A stretch of 35,369 nucleotides of DNA from Saprolegnia diclina VS20 (taxonomy: Eukaryota; Oomycota; Saprolegniomycetes; Saprolegniales; Saprolegniaceae), in NCBI RefSeq assembly GCF_000281045.1, contig NW_008246078.1, positions 272,191-307,559 of the forward strand, in the 5' to 3' direction. The notes under the pieces were generated by a model. That model was given only the letters and a program-made list of their open reading frames with translations. It did no database searches and was not told the DNA's origin. Below, in pieces: positions 8,750-19,300 of the stretch; position 1 is the first letter of the stretch, and each line of letters opens with the position of its first letter. Made by a program: the position numbers and the translations under genes.

Positions 8750-9184
8750 ATGTGGCGCGTCCTCCGCCTTGCAGCTGCCACTGGCCTTTGCGCGTCAAAG
8801 AATTCGATGCTGCGCAACACTTCAACGTGCAGCGAGCCGCTGGCGCTCGGCGCCAAGCGCGGCTGCCCGCGCGTCGTCTACCCGCTCGTGGCCGAAGCCG
8901 GCTTTGACATGGGTCTCGAGACTGTCCCAAGCCGCAGTCGGGTCCCACTCCATTTTCACGACGACAAGGACGAGGTCATCATCGTACTCCGGGGCACGGC
9001 GAGCATCAACATCAACGGCGAAGAGGCGCGCGCAGGCTGCGGCGATCTCGTGTTCATTGGCCGTGGCCAGTCGCACGAGATCCGCAACGAAGGCGACGAC
9101 GAGCTCCTCTTCTCGTGGAGCTTCTCACCCTCGAAAGCAACGTTCGCCGCGTCGTTGACGGCCAAGGACCTCGACCTCGTCTAA
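8750..9184 (+). CDS. Single-domain cupin protein
   Basis: The product is 144 residues and intronless. Residues 1-30 are basic and hydroxylated without acids until a late Glu, so they could be a mitochondrial presequence; a shorter start at Met20 is possible. Both cupin signatures are present: HFHDDKDEVIIVLRG (His, His and Glu metal ligands) and GDLVFIGRGQSHEIRN (third His). The four ligands are intact, so a metal-binding beta barrel is expected. Such small cupins include dioxygenases, isomerases and sugar-binding proteins. The substrate cannot be predicted from this sequence. It faces the expansin-like gene tail to tail, with a 319-bp gap. Confidence 0.85.
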   Translation: MWRVLRLAAATGLCASKNSMLRNTSTCSEPLALGAKRGCPRVVYPLVAEAGFDMGLETVPSRSRVPLHFHDDKDEVIIVLRGTASININGEEARAGCGDLVFIGRGQSHEIRNEGDDELLFSWSFSPSKATFAASLTAKDLDLV

Positions 9185-9503
9185 TCTCATACATACCAGT
9201 CGTCCATTCTCCTGTGGCTGTACCTACTCTAACCTGACGTGGACGCGCCTTTTCTACACCACGCACAGCTACCAAGCTCATACCGGTTGGCAAGAGCAGA
9301 GCATTACGCAGCTCACATCAGAGCGCTACCCGCTCGCGTCGTCGTACGTACCCATCCAGCGCAAGGTGGAAGAATGGCGAACGCGGCGGCGCCTCTGCCG
9401 CCATCGCACCCAGTAGAAGCCGCGATCGAATTCGGCATTAGCGACTCGACGACGATCGACTGGATTACATGAAGCACATGCAACGACAACGAGAAGAGTG
9501 CTA
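9185..9503. other. Convergent intergenic, no gene seen
   Basis: 3' flanks of the cupin (forward) and the expansin-like gene (reverse). Nothing else was recognised. Confidence 0.5.
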
Positions 9504-10331
9504 CTAGAGCACGGCCTCTTCTGCTTCTTCGATGGGCAGCACGAGCCGGAACGACGCCTGCTGCTGCTGGGCGAGGCGTCGCCGGCGCACGCGGTGTGCG
9601 ACATAGAGCGCGGCCAGAACACCGAGCACGGCGGCGACAAGCAAAAGCGGCAGCAGAACGCTCGACGAACCACTGCCACTTGGTGCCATCTGGACGTTCG
9701 GATTCGGGTTGTCGAGACTTTCGTGGTACCCGTTCGTACACGACGCTGCGGTGATGGATGGAATGAGGATGTGCATGGTTGATCCGTTCAGAAACGTGAG
9801 CTCGACGTCCATGTTCGCCAACGGGATTTGCGCGCTTCCGGCAATGGCTCGAAAGTAGTAGCAGCTGCTTAGCATCTCGGTGACAAAGCCGTTGACACGG
9901 ACGCGCTGGACGCCCGTATCGACATTGACGGGCTGCACGGCCATCCAGAACGGATTCGCCCCGTTCTTGAGGCACACATGGGCCCGCGTGTCCTCGACCG
10001 GACAGCGCTCAAACGACCACGCGACTTGGAGTCGCGTCGCGTCCTGGCCCGTAATCTCTCGAAACACCTTTGGGCTCAAGTCGAGGTCGCCGTGCTTGCA
10101 TTCGGGGCACTGATCCACGAGCATGACAAGCGCGGACGCCGTTGAATTGCACCGACTGTCGATGCAGCGCACGCGCGCGCAGCGGCCGCAGTGGGCGAGA
10201 TTGGCCCACTGTGGCGCGTTGAGGGCTGCGTAGTTGGTCGTCGCTAGTGGCGGCGTCCACATGAGGTTGCAGTTGCCATGGCGCGGCGCGCTCAGGACGT
10301 ACGAGGTCCCGTCGCCTTCAAAGGTCTCCAT
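9504..10331 (-). CDS. Membrane-anchored expansin-like protein
   Basis: From Met at 10331 the product has 275 residues. Residues about 5-115 resemble the double-psi beta-barrel of expansin/EG45-type proteins: GDGTSYVLS near the start, the Cys-rich CGRCARVRC, then VDQCPECKHGDLDLSPKVF. A beta-sandwich-like second domain follows (AVQPVNVDTGVQRVRVNG). A Ser/Gly linker leads to a C-terminal transmembrane helix (VLLPLLLVAAVLGVLAALYV) and a basic cytosolic tail with RRRR. The protein would sit at the plasma membrane facing the wall and loosen cellulose-containing wall. No signal peptide is visible after 10331. An in-frame ATG at 10391 gives 295 residues but no better signal. The true N-terminus may lie in an unseen upstream exon. 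Confidence 0.78.
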   Translation of the reverse strand: METFEGDGTSYVLSAPRHGNCNLMWTPPLATTNYAALNAPQWANLAHCGRCARVRCIDSRCNSTASALVMLVDQCPECKHGDLDLSPKVFREITGQDATRLQVAWSFERCPVEDTRAHVCLKNGANPFWMAVQPVNVDTGVQRVRVNGFVTEMLSSCYYFRAIAGSAQIPLANMDVELTFLNGSTMHILIPSITAASCTNGYHESLDNPNPNVQMAPSGSGSSSVLLPLLLVAAVLGVLAALYVAHRVRRRRLAQQQQASFRLVLPIEEAEEAVL

Positions 10332-10332
10332 G

Positions 10333-10358
10333 CTATAGACGCGAGCTATAGACGCGAT
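10333..10358. repeat. 13-bp tandem duplication
   Basis: CTATAGACGCGAG is followed directly by CTATAGACGCGAT. It lies immediately upstream of the ATG at 10331, within the alternative N-terminal extension, where it encodes a partly repeated IASIARVYS peptide. Confidence 0.7.
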
Positions 10359-10417
10359 GTCGATGCCAGACCTGGTCGGCCAGTATGTCATCAGCGCTTT
10401 TGTCAGCGGAGCATGGG

Positions 10418-10451
10418 ATTGGCTACATATGGTCGTGCGACATTGGATTGG
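10418..10451 (-). promoter_or_regulatory. CCAAT cluster before the expansin-like gene
   Basis: ATTGG (CCAAT on the reverse strand) occurs at 10418-10422, 10442-10446 and 10447-10451. These are 87-120 bp upstream of the chosen ATG. The spacing to the ATG is similar to that of the CCAAT boxes before eIF1A. This argues that the gene starts near 10331-10391 rather than much further upstream. Confidence 0.5.
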
Positions 10452-11731
10452 CCAACAAATAGACACGGTTTCAGTAAGGTATACATAACATCTGATGGAC
10501 GGATCTTGTGGCGTGACGTGGCGCGACGCTGGGTGGAGAGGTCGCGGACCGCGCAGTAACATGTTGCTGAGTGTGGCGTTGTGGGTGCGTGAATAGAGCC
10601 GCTGCAGCGGGAGCGACACGGTACACTGCGCAATAAGTACACTGATTACACCTGCACATGTACACAGATCTCATGGGTGCATTCGAAAATACAAAAATGC
10701 ACGGACGACGGACGCTTGAATGCACCAGACGTTGCGGAAAAGACGGGATCGCGTGAACCAGCTTGGCGACACCTTTGCAAACCGTGCGCGGTACGATTAG
10801 CAATGGCGCCGACACCTTGGAGACATAGGTGGTTTCTTCATCGGCTACATCATGCGATCGGTCGCATGCCCATGCGACCACTCTCAACGGAAGGCGATGA
10901 GACGATGGCCATACTGTATGTAGGAGGATCGGCGCAGTTGAACAGGATGCGCATATTGGCGCCACAAAATATGTATCTTGTTCATGGGTTCGTCTCCGCC
11001 AGTACGACCGCGTCGAGCGAGAATCTAAATAGACTCACTTCAACAACAACAACCGCGTCGAGCGAGATTCTACTGTGGTCAGACGCGAGATGATGGCCGA
11101 GACGGAATGCACCCACCTGTGTAACTCGAGTGTGTACTGTTCACTGCATCGCCGTATGCGATGGCTGTGGTTGCTGCAATGGATGAAAAGCATCGGATCT
11201 GAACTCGTCCAGATTCGGTCGAGTACCATCTGGTGCGGAAGCCAACTGTGTCACCCAGATACTCGGCTGACAAACGTCCTGTGGGATTCGCACTTGAAGC
11301 TGTGGCCGTGAATCGTGTGGCGCCTTGTCACAGTGTACATGAAATAATCCAAGGACCGACAGGCGTCCTTCTTCGTTTCGTCGTCCACCACCACCACCGT
11401 AGGATAGGTACCGTCGTAGCGTTGGACTAAGAACTGAGTGGTTGTGGAAGATGATGATAATAGAGGAGCTGCAGATATGGATGGAGGTTTCTCAAGCAAT
11501 AGTCGTGCGCCCGCAACGATACTAACCCACCGAACCAGCCACGACGGCGTCCGAAATGTTGCGTGCTGTGCTGCTACTCTGCCGCACCCGGACCAGACGC
11601 CGCTTCTTTCGGTTGCTGGTTGTGGCGCGACCAGGCAGCAGCATGCTTGTCGAGAGTCATACGCTTGTCCTTGCTATATAACTAATACGATTTAAATTAG
11701 GGTGCCTATGCTAACATGCTACTGGGGTTGC
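10452..11731. other. Gene-poor stretch
   Basis: No intact gene was recognised on either strand. The only clear structure is the spaced 16-bp direct repeat at 11007/11052. Confidence 0.45.
11007..11067. repeat. Spaced 16-bp direct repeat
   Basis: ACCGCGTCGAGCGAGA occurs at 11007-11022 and again at 11052-11067. A further few bases after each unit are similar (ATCTA and TTCTA). A CAACAACAACAA run directly precedes the second unit. Confidence 0.7.
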
Positions 11732-12052
11732 TTAGACCTTGACGTCCTTGGAGAAGAGCGCGAGGAGGATCGAGAGGTCTTCGGTGCTCCACTCCATGTC
11801 GAGAGACGGGTCCATGTCGAGCTCTTCTTCGATCGAGAGGCGGACAAAGTCGTCTTCAAAGACAGCGCTGAAGGGCGTCTCGACGTCAGTCTCGGCGCAG
11901 AATTCATCGGCCGAGTCCATCGCCTCGAGGTACGACTCGTACTCGGGGAGGGCCGGGCGCTTGGCCGAATACGGCGCGAAGCGGTGGCTCTTGCGGTCCT
12001 TCTTGGCGATCGGGCCGAAGCGGTGCGAGATGCTGCTCATGACGGTGGCCAT
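11732..12052 (-). CDS. Small acidic protein of unknown function
   Basis: The first ATG after an initiator element opens a 106-residue intronless frame. The N-terminal third is basic with HRFGPIAKKDRKSHRFAPYS. The rest is strongly acidic and rich in Ser, Asp and Glu, with AMDSADEFCAETDVETPF and a C-terminal WSTEDLSILLALFSKDVKV. No transmembrane segment or known domain is seen. The alternation of acidic and bulky hydrophobic residues resembles short protein-interaction or transactivation segments; that is only a comparison of composition. Promoter, codon use and clean boundaries support a real gene. Confidence 0.68.
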   Translation of the reverse strand: MATVMSSISHRFGPIAKKDRKSHRFAPYSAKRPALPEYESYLEAMDSADEFCAETDVETPFSAVFEDDFVRLSIEEELDMDPSLDMEWSTEDLSILLALFSKDVKV

Positions 12053-12072
12053 ACTCGTGGTCGGCGTGCTGC

Positions 12073-12088
12073 GAATTGTGAAATGAAG
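12073..12088 (-). promoter_or_regulatory. Oomycete Initiator + flanking promoter element
   Basis: The reverse strand reads CTTCATTTCACAATTC, 13 of 16 matches to the oomycete core consensus. It ends 20 nt upstream of the ATG at 12052 and so supports that small gene and its start. Confidence 0.65.
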
Positions 12089-12106
12089 AGAAGATGGTGA
12101 CAGCAC

Positions 12107-13099
12107 GAGCGCTGGGTTCGGAACGGCTGCGCTGTCAACGATTTCAGATGATCTGGTTTTCGCATCCCACTCTACTCTGGCTACCTGGCCACTCCCTGCC
12201 CCGCGCGATGCCTCTTTTATGCGTCGGCTGGGTCACAGCTTTCAGTCCTCAACTCCCCATCCTCGCTTCTACGATACCAGACCCATGCCACTTTTTTTAC
12301 CAGCACGATCTCTGCTGTGTCACGGCGTGAGTACGCCCACAAAGACGACGACGAAGGTACGACCATCGTACAGACGTTGGACGCTGCGCAGGAGTCGAGT
12401 GCCCAGACGCTCGAACGCTTAAATTTTGAATTCAGACTTGACCACGTGTGGAAGCTGGATGAGTAGCGTCGTACCAAGTCTCGTCGTGCAGAGTCGAACG
12501 TACGTCCTCCGACTGTGATAGCTACTTGGTTCGATTTGTTTTGGGGTTGGGATGGACGATCGCCATTACGTGCGATATGCTTGGAGCTGCCACAACGCTT
12601 GGTTGATTTGACGGGCACACCGCTGGCCAAGGTCGGTGGCCGCTGGATACATTTTGTAGCAAGGATACAGAAGTTGCAGAGACGAACGGAGTATACGACG
12701 AAACTGTCGTACGAGGTGTTGTAGCACCACGCCTGCACATTCCTCCGCCAAGGACGGAAAGAACACGAGCGGGTCGCGGCCACGTGGCAGCACCTCATCA
12801 AGGCGGCTGGGTACTCACGCCATCTGTGTTAGTGGTATGTCGGTGCAGATGGGTCGTCCGACCAGCTGAACAAGGTGAGTGTCTCTTGCCGCGGCGTCAC
12901 CCGATGGTATCTATCACACCACAGCGGTTGGGATGTGACGCGACGCTTGCAGGACGCAATCGTGAACCAGATTCCATGGCGTACTGACCACACCCCTCGC
13001 TTCGAATCGAAACGAAAATCGGCCTCTTTGGGATTATTTTCCGGCCCCGCATCGAAACCCGTTGGCCTTTCTTCGCTACTCTTCTTTCTCCTCTGAGTT
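12107..13099. other. Gene-poor stretch
   Basis: No intact gene was recognised. A long reverse-strand open frame crosses 12829-13602, but its third-position bases lack the G/C bias of the intact genes. Part of it overlaps the possible gene remnant at 13100-13480. Confidence 0.4.
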
Positions 13100-13480
13100 G
13101 TGGAGGGCGTGGACGGTGCAGTGTACTCGTACACTTCGAATCGAACCCAGAGATCCCACGACGTTGGTTCGATGAGGCAACGGCCCAACCATCTCCGTCG
13201 CCCGTCGAAGAAGCGCTGGCTATTCCTGGGACGTTGGTTGCAATCAGGATGGGTGACGAAGACGCGCGAGCCTTGTGTAGCAGGCCAGAAGCGGAGGAAG
13301 AAAGGAATCAGAGCGTGGGCCGGCGCAGAAATGAACGCTTGAAGTAGCGGCGTGCTTCGGTGATCGGCTCGTACCAGTGAGTAGCCACCTGGAAAGGCTC
13401 TGCGACACGTCGCGTCGCCAAGCAGCAGACCCGCAGAGTGGCGACATCGTCTCGTCCAACTCTCGCATCGAATGCTACGC
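13100..13480 (-). pseudogene. Possible gene remnant, family not recognised
   Basis: Two protein-like segments lie in different frames on the reverse strand. One, about 13456 to 13308, includes AEPFQVATHWYEPITEARRY followed by FKRSFLRR and a TGA. The other, about 13275 to 13120, includes EPTSWDLWVRFEVYEY. Neither has a start, and the breaks do not form convincing introns. Chance cannot be excluded. Confidence 0.25.
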
Positions 13481-13730
13481 ATATCCATTCGAGTAGCTAC
13501 GGCAATTATTTGCCTGGCGGTGTCGCGGACCAGCGCGCCTGGTAGACAAGATGGGCACTGAGAACGCGTGCGCCATTCGCTGTGGCTGTCCCACGCCATC
13601 ATTCCCGCGCCAGGTCGTTGACGACCATTCCGCGGACCGAGTTGAAATGCAGAAGGAGCCCAAAGTATCCACGATCGCGGGATGGTCAGCGACCAGTGAA
13701 CCTTGATTGCTGTCGTCTAGGTGTGCTATG

Positions 13731-14496
13731 CTAAAAGAGGCGAAGCCATTTCTTCCGCGGCAGCTGCGCCTTGAGCAGCTTTTTCTGATCTTCAACGCGC
13801 GCGAGGTCGGCTTCGATCGCGTCAATCTCGCGGAAACCTTGGCGCTTCTCGAGCTGCAGCGCTTGCTGCTTGAGGCGCAGCTGGTCGAGCTCGATCTGAA
13901 GCGCAGCCGTCTGCATCGATGCACGGGCGCTACGCGGCGTGTACTGGGACGGCCACGTCGACTGCGGCACGGGCTCGCCCGGACGCAGCTTGGGTTGCGG
14001 CGCAGCTGCACATGTCATGTCAGCATCGTTGCCGGATCATCCACCGAAACGTACCGGGCGTCGACGGCGCGGCCGTCTCGACGGGTTCCTGAACGTCAAC
14101 AAAGTCGACCGCGGCGACGCGGTCATGGGCGTGGCCGGTAAGCGCCTGCTTGTGGACATTCGCCATCGTCACATCGGGCGAGACCTCAAACGCGACCGTC
14201 TTGCCAGAGGCGAGGCGCACGACAGCCTTCACCGGCGTCTTGTCGGCCGAGGCCGAGTCCATCGTCGGGTCGGCGTCGCCAATGTCGGTGCGCGTCTCGG
14301 GCGCCGGGTAGATGGGCACGTACTCGTGGATCGCGTCGAGGAGGTCCGGGTACTTGTCATGAAAGTGCTCGCGGAACTCGACGTCGCGCCGGAGGTTGTG
14401 CACAAAGTAGGCGGCCGTCGCGCCCGGCACGCCGAGGGCGACGCCGTTGAAGAGGAGCAGATTGCGCTTCCAGTTGGACTTGAGCGCCGACGCCAT
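13731..14496 (-). CDS. Membrane-anchored coiled-coil protein, two exons
   Basis: Exons are 14496-14055 and 14005-13731, with a 49-nt intron (GTACGT...GCAG) in phase 1. The product is 238 residues. Residues about 10-32 (RNLLLFNGVALGVPGATAAY) form one hydrophobic segment after a basic N-terminus, as in mitochondrial or ER membrane proteins. A short conserved-looking stretch follows (FREHFHDKYPDLLDAIHEYV). Next comes a beta-rich region with VVRLASGKTVAFEVSPDVTM. The C-terminal 65 residues are a coiled coil rich in Gln, Leu, Lys and Glu. The overall plan suggests an organelle membrane protein with a soluble coiled-coil tail. The family is not recognised. Confidence 0.8.
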
Positions 14497-14818
14497 GCTG
14501 AGAGGATGCCTGGATGCTTGGATGGTGACGTAGACAGGCCGCTCCCAATATAATAGTATGCAAACGATTTAATATGTATACAAAATACAATATATCAGTA
14601 TGTATTTAAATACGAGCCACATTGCCCTTCGAATACATTGCGATCGGCAATCGCAAATAGTGTTGTTTCCCATTTTCGGCGTATGAAGGTGGATGACTAC
14701 AGCGCAAACGAACGTACACTAATTACGACCCTTCATTTAGAACGCGATCGCAACGGTATCGAAAGGTCGATAGTTTACTGAAGGCCCCGCAACGTTTGTG
14801 AAGGGGTAAGACATCAGA
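14497..14818. other. Divergent intergenic, AT-rich
   Basis: Divergent promoter region between the coiled-coil gene and the 55-residue membrane protein. It is AT-rich around 14540-14610. No further gene was seen. Confidence 0.5.
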
Positions 14819-14986
14819 ATGGACGCCAGCCGCCCCGCCGAGACGCCGCCAAGCACCACGGCCGTCAGCTACCTCTCTGCCTCGTACTGGTGCGGCCTCG
14901 TCATCATGACCATCGGCGTCGTCCTGCCCCTCGTGTACATGTTCCTCCAGAACAAGAAGGCCTTTAAGAGCGTCCGCCGCGACTAA
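14819..14986 (+). CDS. 55-residue single-pass membrane protein
   Basis: An intronless small frame with strongly G/C-ending codons. Residues 1-15 are Pro/Thr-rich. Residues about 21-43 form one transmembrane helix (SYWCGLVIMTIGVVLPLVYM), followed by a basic tail LQNKKAFKSVRRD. A basic tail after the helix predicts N-out/C-in orientation. It is likely a small accessory subunit of a membrane complex. I do not recognise it. It ends 42 bp from the 3' end of the convergent coiled-coil gene. Confidence 0.75.
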   Translation: MDASRPAETPPSTTAVSYLSASYWCGLVIMTIGVVLPLVYMFLQNKKAFKSVRRD

Positions 14987-15028
14987 GAAGCCGACGCCAG
15001 CAATACGACATGTATCATCATCTTGGCC

Positions 15029-15868
15029 TCAGACCTTCATCGAGACGCGCTGCGACGCATTGAGCGAGAACTTTTCAATGCGGATGCGCTCGAGGTTTTG
15101 CTGCTGCTGGAGCTCGGCTTTGACGTTCTGGTACCGCTGGAGGAGCCGCTCGAGGTCCAATTGGCGCTGCTTCTTTTGCTCTTCGCGGCCGCTCTGGATG
15201 CGCTTCTGGAGCGCGTCCAGCTCTTGGCGCTGGCGCTGCTTGAACTTGACCTCGCGCTGGAACATTTCTTGTTGTTTCGAGTTGCGCCACTTTTCCATCT
15301 CCCACGCCTCGAGCGCGTCGGCCTTGAGCTTCATCTTGTGCGCCTCGGCGTAGCTATCAGATCTTAGTTTTCGAGTGGAAGAGCCAAACGCGCTGGTACT
15401 CTTTTTGGCGTGCGAGGTGCTCTTCGATCTTGCGCAAGTTCAAAAGCTCCTTGGAGAACTTGGGTTTTGTTTGCTTCTCGAGCAGCTTTTGCTGAAATTC
15501 GAGCAGTTCACCCTTGTGGCGTTCCTAATGGCATATGCATCGTGCGGGCCATACAGATGGGATCGACGTACGCGCATGGCGAGCACGAGTTCTTCAATGT
15601 TGTGTTCATAGTCCTCCATCTTCTTGTCCCAAACGACGTTGAACTGCTGGAACTCGAGCATGTGCGCTTCCTCAACGCCGAGCCGCTCGGCGATCTGGCG
15701 CGACCGCATCGCTTCCTTGCGCCGGTTCTCCTCGTGCACCTTGAGCTCTTCGAGGCGGTTCTTGGCGATCTCGGCCTCGACGTACTTGCCCTGCTTCTCG
15801 CAGTTCTTGCGATGCTCCTCGAGGATCTGGAGAAAATCCGCGACCGCCGAGTCCTCCACGTCGCCCAT
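15029..15868 (-). CDS. Conserved coiled-coil protein, three exons
   Basis: Exons are 15868-15572, 15524-15400 and 15353-15029. The introns are 47 nt (GTACGT...TTAG, phase 0) and 46 nt (GTACCA...ATAG, phase 2). The product is 248 residues, almost entirely charged alpha helix. Segments include EEHRKNCEKQGKYVEAEIAK, EEAHMLEFQQFNVVWDKKM, KFSKELLNLRKIEEHLARQK and EAWEMEKWRNSKQQEMFQR. The last exon is Gln/Lys/Glu-rich. Similar coiled-coil proteins occur in flagellate protists, so a cytoskeletal or flagellar role is plausible but unproven. The start at 15868 is the Met directly before the helical region. The frame is open further upstream but loses coding character. Confidence 0.85.
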
Positions 15869-16300
15869 ATCGCTCAAATGAAACTCAAAAACGTCCTTGG
15901 CGACACATAAAAATAGGGCCAACGGCTCAAAACCGCTGCACAATCCAGTGTATTTACACGATAAGCTGAGTGTGCGATCCGTGAGCTTGAATGCGTCGAC
16001 AACACCGCAACTCCAATGTACGGACAAACGACGCTCAAGGTTTGTACCAAGGGCAGAAACCTGGGTGCACATATATCCTTGCTACCCCTAGTCCTAGCAT
16101 TCACCCCTTGGCTGTGGTATACATTGGGTTCGACCTACCGAGGTGGTAGCGACGTAGTTGAGCAGCTTGTCGATAGCCATTCTTGACGAGCGCTGGTTTA
16201 CATGGCGCCGCGCAGACGTCGCGTGACGCCATAGCTCGCCGATCAATGCGCCGTAACCGATTGAGCCGTTTCGGTTTCGTCGCCCCGGCTACCACCGCGA
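15869..16300. other. Divergent intergenic, no gene seen
   Basis: Divergent promoter region between the coiled-coil gene and the giant membrane-protein gene. An in-frame TGA lies shortly before the ATG at 16301. No clear initiator element was found for the giant gene. Confidence 0.5.
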
Positions 16301-19300
16301 ATGTGGCCGTCGGTCGAGACGGCTGTGGGTGTCGGCTACGTTGTCTGCACGCTCCTCGGTGGTGTCTGGTACCTTCGCCTTCTAACGCCGAGCTTTGCCA
16401 ACGATCTGTGGTGGCCTGGGTACAATCTCTCGTGGCACCAGGCCTTTCTTGTGGATGTCGTCAATCAGCTCCTCCAGAGCCAAGCCAACGGCACCTTTGA
16501 CGTGCTTTCGCCGATCGCTGTCGTCGCCAAGCGCTACGACGCGGGGGCCAACCACGCGTCGTTCTACCTCCCGTACATCCATGAACAGCTACTAACACCG
16601 CAGACGTCGTTTCGATGCGTCGTGCAAGAGCTCCGCGCGCTCTCGGCCTACTGGGCCTTCCGCATGAACGTGCAGTACTGCTGGGTCGACTTGAACAAGA
16701 CATTCGAGGTCGCGCACACGGTCGCGCGCCAAGGTCGCTGCGCGGATCTCTACTCGACCAACGCAGCCGTGTACCTCGAGACAATGCTGCGCAACCAAGA
16801 CTGGCCGGCGATGCAGGCCACGTGGGGCGGCGACGGCATTCGCTTCAACGTGGCCATCGAGCGCGGGCTCCAAGAGACCAGCCATGGCCGTCGGCTCTTG
16901 TCGGACATGGCAGCTGCCAAGGCGACGACGTCGGTCGACGACGAAGTTGCCTACTGGCACACGTACGACGTGGCCCACTACACGTTGCAGTGGCAGAACC
17001 GATGGGGCGCCGGGATCGCCGAGACCCTTGTGCTGCAAAATGCATTTGGGATGACGCAGCAGATCACGCTCAAGGCGCTCGACCAAATCACCGGACCGTG
17101 GTCGTCCCAGACGATGTTTTGGATCCCGATCCAAGACCTCTTTAGCGCCATGGTGATGAACCGCAGCTTCGTGCGCGGCACGAGTCGGTTCTTTGGCGCC
17201 AACACTTCGGGTCTGCCGACGCTGAGCTTGGAGAGCTACCGCGGCATCAACGTTGGCTACGGCGTCGCGCACCGCTTCCACGATTCGATTGGTCCGTTCC
17301 TCTCGGTCGACTGCCTCTACGTACCACCGCCAGTTGTACTTCGCGAGGCGTACAACCATTTTCTTAGTCTCTTGCACACCGAGCTCCAAGCCTCGGGTCT
17401 GCTCCGCGCCGCGTTCTACGCCGGCACCGCGCCGGTGGTCGCCCCGGTGCCAGCCAGTTGGCGAAACCGGTCGGCGTACTTTGGCGGCGACCCCATGTGC
17501 ACGTCGGGCACGGCCACGGCCTTTGTGCAGCAGTCGTTTGACTTTTACGATGCGTGCACGAGCGCCGTGCCGCTGACGCTCTCGCCGTCACCCAGTGCGC
17601 TGTTGTGGGCGGCATTGGCGGCGAATGCAACTGTGTCGCCCACGTGGCTGCAAAGCGCGGTGCCGACGATGGCCATGCCGTCCGACTTGGCTGACATGGT
17701 CGTTGCAATTCCATTGGCCGTGGCGATGCTCAACGTCTCGCTCATGCAGTACGCCGCCAGCACCAGCCGTGTCAACGAGATGGACCTCTTGCTCCACCCA
17801 TTGCTTGGCGACCCGACGATCGATCCAAACTGGCACGCTGCGGGCTGGTGCTTCCTTTTTGAGTGGGCCCTCGGCCAGCGCGAAGTTGTCGCATTTGCCG
17901 GCGACGTCTCGACTTTGGTGCTGCTCTCCAATGCCTACCCCACCCAAGCCTACATTGCCAGCGACGCGATTCTTCAATCCGCGACGCAGCTCGTGCTCAC
18001 GATGGTGGGCATTTCGTCCATGATGCTGCTCGTCGCAGGCGCGGCCGCGCTTGTCGGTGTGAGCCTCGCCAACGGACGTATCGTCGGGCGCAACCTCCTG
18101 TACTTAAACCGCGTCGTCGGCGCCATCTGGATGGGCCGCCCGCTCGCGCTGATTCGAGGCATGAGCGCGATTCTGCTGCTCGCGACCGCCCAGTTGCACC
18201 TTGTGACCGAGGCTACGCCCGCGACGACGCGTCTCGAGGCATCGCCGCGGTCCATTTTTGAAACTTCGCTGCTCGCAGGCGAAGCCACGTGGGTGTCGTA
18301 TGTGCTCACGGATGTTGCTGTCGTTGTTGCGCGTGAGGCTGCGCCGTTGGCCGGTGCACTTGGTGCGTGCAGCAGCTGGCTCTTCACACTGCTGTGGACG
18401 TTGCTGGTGCCTGTGGCCATGGAAATCCGCCTCGACCGGCGATGCTCACCTGATGACATGGACTACGGCCTCGTCTGCACTTCGGGGGTACTCCGCGTCG
18501 GTAGCTACGACCGCACGTTGCTCCTTCTTGGCGCGCAAGTCATTTTTCTCGCGATGGCGTTGGTGCTAACTGTAGCGTGGCGACGGCCGTCGCTGGACGT
18601 GCACCGCACCGTTCGCCTCGTCGGTATGGCCGACGTCTTGATGTGTCCGCTTGCGATGACGACGCGCTTTGATCTACCAACGTGCTTGCTCTGCGGCCTC
18701 GTACCACTCTCGTCCCAGCGTGTGTTTGACGTGACGCTCTGGGGCCTCTACGACAACCGCTTCTCCGTGTCCCGTCGCGTCGGGCTGCACCCAAACGTAC
18801 GACGTGACGCCACGATGGCGATGCATGGCCCCACGTTGCACCGGACATGGTCCAGCGTCTTTGCCAGTGTGAAAAAGCGCAGTCGACGCTTCATGACACT
18901 GGTTGCACTGGGTAACATGGTAGTTGCGGTTGTCAGCAGCGTCTCGTACTTTGAAGTCTCTCAAGTCAACCTCGCCAACGACTACTACTGGGCCAACTTT
19001 AACGTCACGGGCGCGCACGCGTTTTTCGCGACCTGGCTCAACGAACAGCTCGTGCTCGGACTCCAAAGCGCGTCACCGCTACTGGAAGAACCGAGCGTGC
19101 TGCAAGAAGCCTTATTTGCAGCCGACACAGCGTACGTCTTGGCACCCAACAACTATGGTGCGCTGTTGCAACACGCAGAGCTCCATACGATCGAAGACGC
19201 GATTACCGGTCTCCGGGCCTCAGACGCCTGTATGGCCCCCTGGATCTTCTCGCCCTACTGCTTCCTCGACTTTGATAGAGCGTTCGAGGTCGCCTACTCG

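Noticed and set aside
12829-13602. 257-codon reverse-strand open frame
   Set aside because: No third-position G/C bias, no promoter, no domain; parts of the region read better in other frames as a possible remnant.
16125-16165. GGTTCGACCTACC as a tRNA B box
   Set aside because: The T-arm stem does not pair and no acceptor or anticodon arm can be drawn.
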